Below, one piece after another: positions 8,728-10,922 of a DNA stretch of 10,922 nt. The translations under genes were made by a program, and so were the position numbers. The stretch's first letter is position 1. Every line of letters starts with the position of its first letter. The stretch is taken from the NCBI GenBank assembly GCA_002317115.1, contig DCIP01000004.1, positions 1 through 10,922 on the forward strand, read 5' to 3'. The stretch comes from Candidatus Scybalocola fimicaballi. Lineage in GTDB: Bacteria > Bacteroidota > Bacteroidia > Bacteroidales > Paludibacteraceae. The notes under the pieces were generated by a model. That model saw only the letters and a program-made list of their open reading frames with translations, ran no database searches and was not told the origin of the DNA.

Positions 8728-8751
8728 ATCGACGTTAACGTCAGCGTTTTC
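8728..8751. repeat. Palindrome GACGTTAACGTC in the vWA-GTPase gap
   Basis: A perfect 12-base palindrome at 8731-8742, extended by AAC/GTT outer arms to 24 bases with mismatches (8728-8751), starts at the vWA stop codon. It occupies the 60-base gap before the tubulin-like gene. The rest of that gap is a T-rich run on the plus strand, giving the GTPase gene an A-rich leader. Eleven bases (GACGTTAACGT) recur at 1033-1043 inside the MFS start region. Confidence 0.55.
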
Positions 8752-10411
8752 ATACATTTCCGTCTATATCCAAATTGATATCCTTGCCTCCTCTTGGATC
8801 TCTGATCTGCAAAGGAATTGTAGTAGAATACTTGATAGTAGATGAACCTCCCGAAGTGTAATCATCACCACCATTCAAGCTATACTCTTGTGAATTAGTG
8901 ACTGTCACCTCATATTTAGGCTCTGTATTCAAATTCAAAATTGGAATGAATAGTTTGCCTATAAATTTATTCTGTTTGAAGACGACGTTGCATTCTGCCC
9001 TCTCCACATCAATTGTAAGATTGCTTACTCGTCCGTTGATCTCCTCTGTGCAGATCTTCTTAGAACCTTGCATAAGCGTATACTCGCCACGAAGCTTATA
9101 TTTATCACTGCAATTACGCTTGATACAATAAATCACAGACAAAATATGAAGTATGATCAAAGCCCACATGATGCAGAACCACTTGAATGCCATCGGATGA
9201 ACAAAGACATTGTCCTGTGGCAACGGTATGCTTGCCTCAATAGTTTGGTTGTCCTTGCCCATAAGTTTGATCAACTCAGCCTCGTATGGCACTTTGAAAG
9301 AGATGTGAGCGAACAATCGACCCAATGGTTTATCCATGTGTGGATTGAACAAACCCTCGTCGTTTCCTCGTAACTGGGCAATATTCTCAAATGTCTCCTC
9401 GCTTCCGTCGCTGCTCATCAAATGAGGCAATTTCAATTCGGGATGATCCTCACACTCATCCTCATCAGCCATCACTATATGCAGATGCATTCTGTGATCA
9501 GTGATGGAAAGAGAATCGAGAGTAATCGCGTCGAACACATCATTAGGCACCCACGACATTGTCATCGACATGTGACCATCAATATCATAGCTGACAGAAT
9601 TGATGGAAGCGCCAGCCTCCTGAGTCATCTTACCAATCAAAAACTGTTTGAATTTCTCAAGTGCGATATCATTCTTCATCTGATCAAACCAGCTCTGCAA
9701 AGCCTGCTCATTCGACACTGGAATAGTCTGCGGCTTAAACATAGAGAATGCATTCATCACATCAGCGGTGCTTGTCTCTCCACTACCCAACTTCGGCAAC
9801 TCCAATGCCACAAGTTTGATATTCTTACCAGCCAACTCCTTCTCGATTCTCGCACGATAGTCGTCCAAATGAAGTTTCTTTGAATGCCCGTCGACGGGAT
9901 CATTCAAGAAATCAGTGATAAGAAAAACGAATTTAAGATTGTTTCTGCCAGTACGAGTTAGATCCTTCTCCAAATATTCAAGCATATTTAGAAGGTCAGT
10001 GTAGGCGGTGAATTTCTTTCTCTCCTCTGCCGACGCAGGTTTGTCATACACACGGTCGGCATAATTGACAAGACTCTGACGCATAGCAGCGTTGACGGTA
10101 CCAAAACCGTTAGGCTCATTCTTTGCCTCGCCACCAAACTTGATTACTGATACATAATCACCATCTTGGACAGAGCGGAAAAAGCTTTTTAGGGCAGGAA
10201 CAACGATTTTTTCGTATTTATTCATAGTTCCAGACACATCAATAGCGAAGACATAATCAGCGTGTTCATTTTTAAGTTCTTCGCCGAATTTTTTCATTAG
10301 TTCAGGGAAATCATTAGCCAATGCATCGTAAGCGCGATTATCCTGTGCATTCGACGATGCAAAACCAAGCAACAGCAACAAAAAAGAGATGTAAAACTTT
10401 ATCACCTTCAT
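8750..10411 (-). CDS. Exported von Willebrand factor A domain protein with C-terminal membrane anchor and cytoplasmic tail
   Basis: This 553-residue protein starts with a Sec signal peptide (MKVIK then a Leu-rich core; likely cleavage after SNA at 22). A vWA domain spans about 50-245: strand YVFAID, MIDAS DVSGT (D58, S60), T138 in TAYTDLL and D167 in FLITDF. The metal-binding set therefore looks intact. A beta-rich region (about 270-400) follows, with an acidic DEDECED cluster at 316-322. A single membrane span lies at about 409-431, followed by KRN, then a roughly 120-residue cytoplasmic tail rich in predicted strands. The vWA module should be periplasmic and the tail cytoplasmic, where it could meet the GTPase encoded next. 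vWA MIDAS domains bind protein ligands through a divalent metal. The arrangement recalls Bat-type vWA proteins, but no MoxR ATPase is nearby. It is the first gene of the apparent operon, preceded by AAAGGA 15 bases before the ATG. Confidence 0.92.
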   Translation of the reverse strand: MKVIKFYISFLLLLLGFASSNAQDNRAYDALANDFPELMKKFGEELKNEHADYVFAIDVSGTMNKYEKIVVPALKSFFRSVQDGDYVSVIKFGGEAKNEPNGFGTVNAAMRQSLVNYADRVYDKPASAEERKKFTAYTDLLNMLEYLEKDLTRTGRNNLKFVFLITDFLNDPVDGHSKKLHLDDYRARIEKELAGKNIKLVALELPKLGSGETSTADVMNAFSMFKPQTIPVSNEQALQSWFDQMKNDIALEKFKQFLIGKMTQEAGASINSVSYDIDGHMSMTMSWVPNDVFDAITLDSLSITDHRMHLHIVMADEDECEDHPELKLPHLMSSDGSEETFENIAQLRGNDEGLFNPHMDKPLGRLFAHISFKVPYEAELIKLMGKDNQTIEASIPLPQDNVFVHPMAFKWFCIMWALIILHILSVIYCIKRNCSDKYKLRGEYTLMQGSKKICTEEINGRVSNLTIDVERAECNVVFKQNKFIGKLFIPILNLNTEPKYEVTVTNSQEYSLNGGDDYTSGGSSTIKYSTTIPLQIRDPRGGKDINLDIDGNV

Positions 10412-10462
10412 ATTAAATTGTGGATATCCTTTTATTAAAAACCTTCACTATAAATTGCAGTC

Positions 10463-10478
10463 ATGTGAGTCAACACAT
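10463..10478. promoter_or_regulatory. Short inverted repeat in the vWA leader (ATGTG-N6-CACAT)
   Basis: ATGTG (10463-10467) and CACAT (10474-10478) are inverted around AGTCAA. The site lies between the possible promoter and the start codon, where an operator or small mRNA hairpin would act. Five-base arms are short, so this is only a candidate. Confidence 0.2.
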
Positions 10479-10497
10479 AACATTTCCTAAAAATACA

Positions 10498-10529
10498 ATA
10501 AATTATATTCTTTTGTACTGTGCCTCAAT
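10498..10529 (-). promoter_or_regulatory. Possible Bacteroidota-type promoter for the vWA operon
   Basis: On the minus strand, ATTG (10529-10526) is followed after 20 bases by TAATTTAT (10505-10498). This loosely resembles the Bacteroidota TTTG / TAnnTTTG promoter with 19-21 base spacing, although both boxes deviate from consensus. It would give a leader of roughly 80 bases before the vWA ATG. The region is so AT-rich that the match could be chance. Confidence 0.22.
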
Positions 10530-10572
10530 ATTTTTTATTCACAATTAACTATTTTTAGATATTCGGAGGATT

Positions 10573-10594
10573 GTTAAGGGCGGAACGCCCTAAC
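10573..10594. repeat. GC-rich stem-loop (GTTAAGGGCG / CGCCCTAAC)
   Basis: Arms at 10573-10582 and 10586-10594 pair around a GAA loop, with one unpaired A. No T-run follows on either strand, so it is not a standard intrinsic terminator. It could still be an mRNA 3'-end structure for the TonB gene or part of a dispersed intergenic repeat. A second, smaller GCCC-AAA-GGGC hairpin lies at 10612-10622. Confidence 0.5.
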
Positions 10595-10625
10595 CCCGCT
10601 CTCCAATGCGAGCCCAAAGGGCGAG

Positions 10626-10662
10626 CGTATAAAAAATAAGCGTATATTGGACGACTCGTATA
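10626..10662. repeat. Three direct CGTATA repeats, 15-16 base spacing
   Basis: CGTATA occurs at 10626-10631, 10641-10646 and 10657-10662. The copies sit between the GC-rich hairpin block and the TonB stop codon. The spacing is close to one and a half helical turns. It may be a protein-binding array or part of a larger repeat; chance in AT-rich DNA is also possible. Confidence 0.35.
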
Positions 10663-10671
10663 TAATTGCCT

Positions 10672-10922
10672 TTATTTTTTTAATGCAGGAGAAACTATTG
10701 GCGAAATCATACCATCCACCTTATTATTCATTTCCTCTTCCGACAACTTAAAAAACACAGGCAAACTATACTTTGTGCGTACAGTTTTATCCATAAGCTT
10801 ACCCGGTTTCCATTTTGGCATTTTTCCAACTACTCTCATTGCTTCTTCATCAAGAAGAGGATGAACTCCACGTACTACTTCAATATCAGATATTGTGCCA
10901 TCTGTTCCGACTATAAACTGCA
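10672..10922 (-). CDS. Energy transducer TonB, C-terminal domain (partial; 5' part outside window)
   Basis: An open frame on the minus strand enters from the window edge and ends at TAA (10674-10672), leaving 82 codons. The sequence follows the TonB C-terminal domain pattern of Bacteroidota: FIVGTDGTISDIEVVRGV, LLDEEAMRVV, MPKWKPGK, then VRTKYSLPVFFKL near the end. This domain contacts the TonB box of outer-membrane receptors and transmits energy from ExbB/ExbD. The tail after the last strand (EEEMNNKVDGMISPIVSPALKK) is 22 residues beyond the core and ends in a Lys pair. The N-terminal anchor is not visible, so I cannot tell whether this is a dedicated TonB or a larger protein such as a BlaR/M56-type TonB fusion. 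It lies on the same strand as the operon, 260 bases upstream, and is probably a separate transcription unit. Confidence 0.9.
   Translation of the reverse strand, partial: QFIVGTDGTISDIEVVRGVHPLLDEEAMRVVGKMPKWKPGKLMDKTVRTKYSLPVFFKLSEEEMNNKVDGMISPIVSPALKK

Larger units (their letters stand above)
10412..10671. other. Intergenic region between TonB fragment and vWA operon
   Basis: These 260 bases hold no credible gene. The half nearest the vWA gene (10412-10560) is very AT-rich and suits a leader and promoter. The other half contains a conspicuous GC-rich block (about 10573-10627) with a hairpin, then three CGTATA copies in an AT-rich setting. No tRNA or recognisable riboswitch was seen. Confidence 0.6.

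Noticed and set aside
9422..9883. 153-residue plus-strand open frame inside the vWA gene
   Set aside because: It is His- and Arg-rich with no family signal, and the vWA frame on the other strand has clear MIDAS residues.
10573..10594. Intrinsic terminator for the TonB gene
   Set aside because: The stem is good but no T-run follows it on the minus strand, and it lies about 80 bases past the stop. I kept it as a stem-loop only.
1..10922. CRISPR array, tRNA, rRNA, insertion sequence or prophage
   Set aside because: I saw no regularly spaced long repeats, tRNA-like cloverleaf, transposase, integrase or phage structural gene on either strand.

Overview
The window looks like a chromosomal segment from a member of the Bacteroidota, probably Bacteroidales. 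The evidence is moderate GC content, A-rich rather than strong Shine-Dalgarno leaders, and a Bacteroidota-type TonB C-terminal domain. I cannot fix the family or genus from the sequence. Every gene I can support lies on the minus strand, so transcription runs from high to low coordinates.

Layout in the direction of transcription: (1) 10922-10672, the last 82 codons of an energy-transducer TonB protein. (2) 10671-10412, a 260-base gap holding a GC-rich block with a hairpin, short CGTATA repeats, and an AT-rich leader for the next gene. (3) 10411-8750, an exported von Willebrand factor A (vWA) protein with one membrane anchor. (4) 8689-5381, a very large tubulin/FtsZ-superfamily GTPase of the Tubulin_2 (FtsZl-1-like) kind. 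(5) 5381-2844, a large cytoplasmic protein of unknown function with a membrane hairpin. (6) 2847-1078, a four-span membrane protein ending in a transglutaminase-like domain that appears catalytically dead. (7) 1070 to the window edge, an MFS transporter of the 14-span DHA2 type, truncated by the window.

Genes 3-7 look like one operon. Gene 4 follows gene 3 after 60 bases, genes 4/5 overlap by 1 base (TGATG), genes 5/6 overlap by 4 bases (ATGA), and gene 7 starts 7 bases after gene 6 stops. Predicted topology gives a trans-envelope arrangement: a cytoplasmic GTP-binding polymer candidate, two large membrane partners with cytoplasmic bulk, and periplasmic vWA and pseudo-transglutaminase modules. 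This matches the general idea, proposed by Makarova and Koonin for the FtsZl-1 family (recalled from memory), of a tubulin-like GTPase plus vWA membrane-remodelling system. The version here has partners (the 845-residue protein, the dead transglutaminase protein and perhaps the MFS pump) that I do not recall being described. It lacks the OmpA and separate GTPase components within the window. This operon is the main point of interest.
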